Of a stretch of DNA of 64,000 nt, positions 63,487 to 64,000 are shown one piece after another. The notes under the pieces were generated by a model. The model saw only the letters and a list, made by a program, of their open reading frames with translations, did no database searches and was not told where the DNA came from. Source of the DNA: Psychroflexus gondwanensis ACAM 44 (GTDB taxonomy: Bacteria; Bacteroidota; Bacteroidia; Flavobacteriales; Flavobacteriaceae). Each line of letters begins with the position of its first letter. Position 1 is the first letter of the stretch. The DNA is taken from contig NZ_APLF01000005.1 in the NCBI RefSeq assembly GCF_000355905.1, forward strand, positions 62,001 to 126,000. The letters run 5' to 3'. The translations under genes and the position numbers were made by a program.

Positions 63487-64000
63487 ATGTTTAAGCTAAA
63501 AGGAAAAATGCTATGGTTGTTTGCCTTATTCGCCAGTGGACTCTTGGCGATAGGTTTTTATTTTTATGATAGTCTCAATGCCTTAGGCGATAAGGTAGAA
63601 AACACTCTTTCACCCAATAAAAGATCGGATAACCTGAAGAAAATCATGGTAGATCTGAACAAGTTGAACAACTTGTATCTCGTAGACTCAGATCGTTTTA
63701 ACTCTATTAAATCTGATAGTCTAATAGCAAATATTGAAAAGAACGTAGATTCAGTTAAAAACAACATTAACCAAGAGCGTATTCTCAAGGACAGAAATTT
63801 GGATACCATTCCCAAACTTTTAAGACAGATTCGAGATGATTACTTTGAGCTAGAGAATAAAAAAGAACAGACTCAAGAAGTGTTTATAAATGAACTTAGA
63901 CTTCTTGTTGATGATGAACTTTCTAAAATTGAAGCAAAACCTTCAGATTCTATTACGATTATAAAACAAATCAACTCCGAGATCTACGAAAAGACAGAGC
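63487..64000 (+). CDS. 5' part of a membrane sensor protein, probably a histidine kinase
   Basis: 171 codons to the window edge, open throughout, from ATG 63487. MFKLKGKMLWLFALFASGLL is a positively charged start followed by one membrane helix (to about residue 27). A long helical, charged extracytoplasmic-type region then has coiled-coil character (KKIMVDLNKLNNLYLVDSD, NIEKNVDSVKNNINQ, DDYFELENKKEQTQEVF). The layout, one helix then a helical sensor region beside an NtrC-type regulator, is that of a sensor kinase. The kinase domain itself is outside the window, so this is inference from context. Confidence 0.6.
   Translation, partial: MFKLKGKMLWLFALFASGLLAIGFYFYDSLNALGDKVENTLSPNKRSDNLKKIMVDLNKLNNLYLVDSDRFNSIKSDSLIANIEKNVDSVKNNINQERILKDRNLDTIPKLLRQIRDDYFELENKKEQTQEVFINELRLLVDDELSKIEAKPSDSITIIKQINSEIYEKTE

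Overview
The window is from a Bacteroidota genome, most likely a Flavobacteriaceae member. The 16S/23S sequence style, a bshA bacillithiol gene, a type IX secretion C-terminal signal, GLPGLI and BF3164-type proteins, TAnnTTTG-type -7 boxes and AT-rich DNA all point there. I cannot name the genus from sequence alone.

Layout. (1) 1-4970: an rRNA operon (16S lacking its 5' end, tRNA-Ala(TGC), 23S, 5S, terminator). No tRNA-Ile is visible in the spacer. (2) 4995-9695, minus: a tight six-gene operon rich in RNA modification (tsaD, a PPIase-like protein, rsmE, a DUF4159 protein, a SpoU methyltransferase, a THUMP-like methyltransferase). (3) 9789-20277: envelope genes, namely tamB, a Na+/solute symporter, ridA, lptD and an amidase. 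(4) 20321-24316: an MCE/MlaD protein and two Fe-S redox proteins with a HAD-like gene between them. (5) 24324-28420: a GH3/beta-lactamase-fold fusion and bshA. (6) 28417-33507, minus: an MscS channel, two tandem Dps paralogues, two small unknown genes and clpC. (7) 33727-41181: gyrA, a TPR protein, a ribosome hibernation factor and a large FAD/Fe-S dehydrogenase.

(8) 41116-48842 is the accessory island. It is bounded by 460-bp direct repeats made from the 3' ends of the dehydrogenase gene and of a convergent lipoprotein gene. Just inside the repeats lie a decayed PLP-enzyme fragment on the left and a decayed IS1595-type transposase on the right. Between these sits a compact plus-strand gene set: a small secreted three-cysteine peptide (frameshifted as read) behind a decamer tandem repeat, then a hairpin, then a BF3164-like propeller lipoprotein, a CxxC thioredoxin-like lipoprotein, a GLPGLI protein and a TonB-dependent-receptor-like beta-barrel. 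The four large genes overlap or lie 1 bp apart. I consider this the best candidate for an undescribed system: a secreted peptide with dedicated periplasmic and outer-membrane partners. Its function is inference only.

(9) 48437-64000: the intact lipoprotein, aroC, a dicarboxylate/amino-acid symporter, a T9SS cargo protein, an M42 peptidase, a DUF4294 protein, amt-glnB, a thioesterase, rmuC, a lone oligopeptide-binding lipoprotein, an internally deleted mtaB pseudogene, a peroxiredoxin, an NtrC-type regulator and the 5' end of a membrane protein that is probably its sensor kinase.
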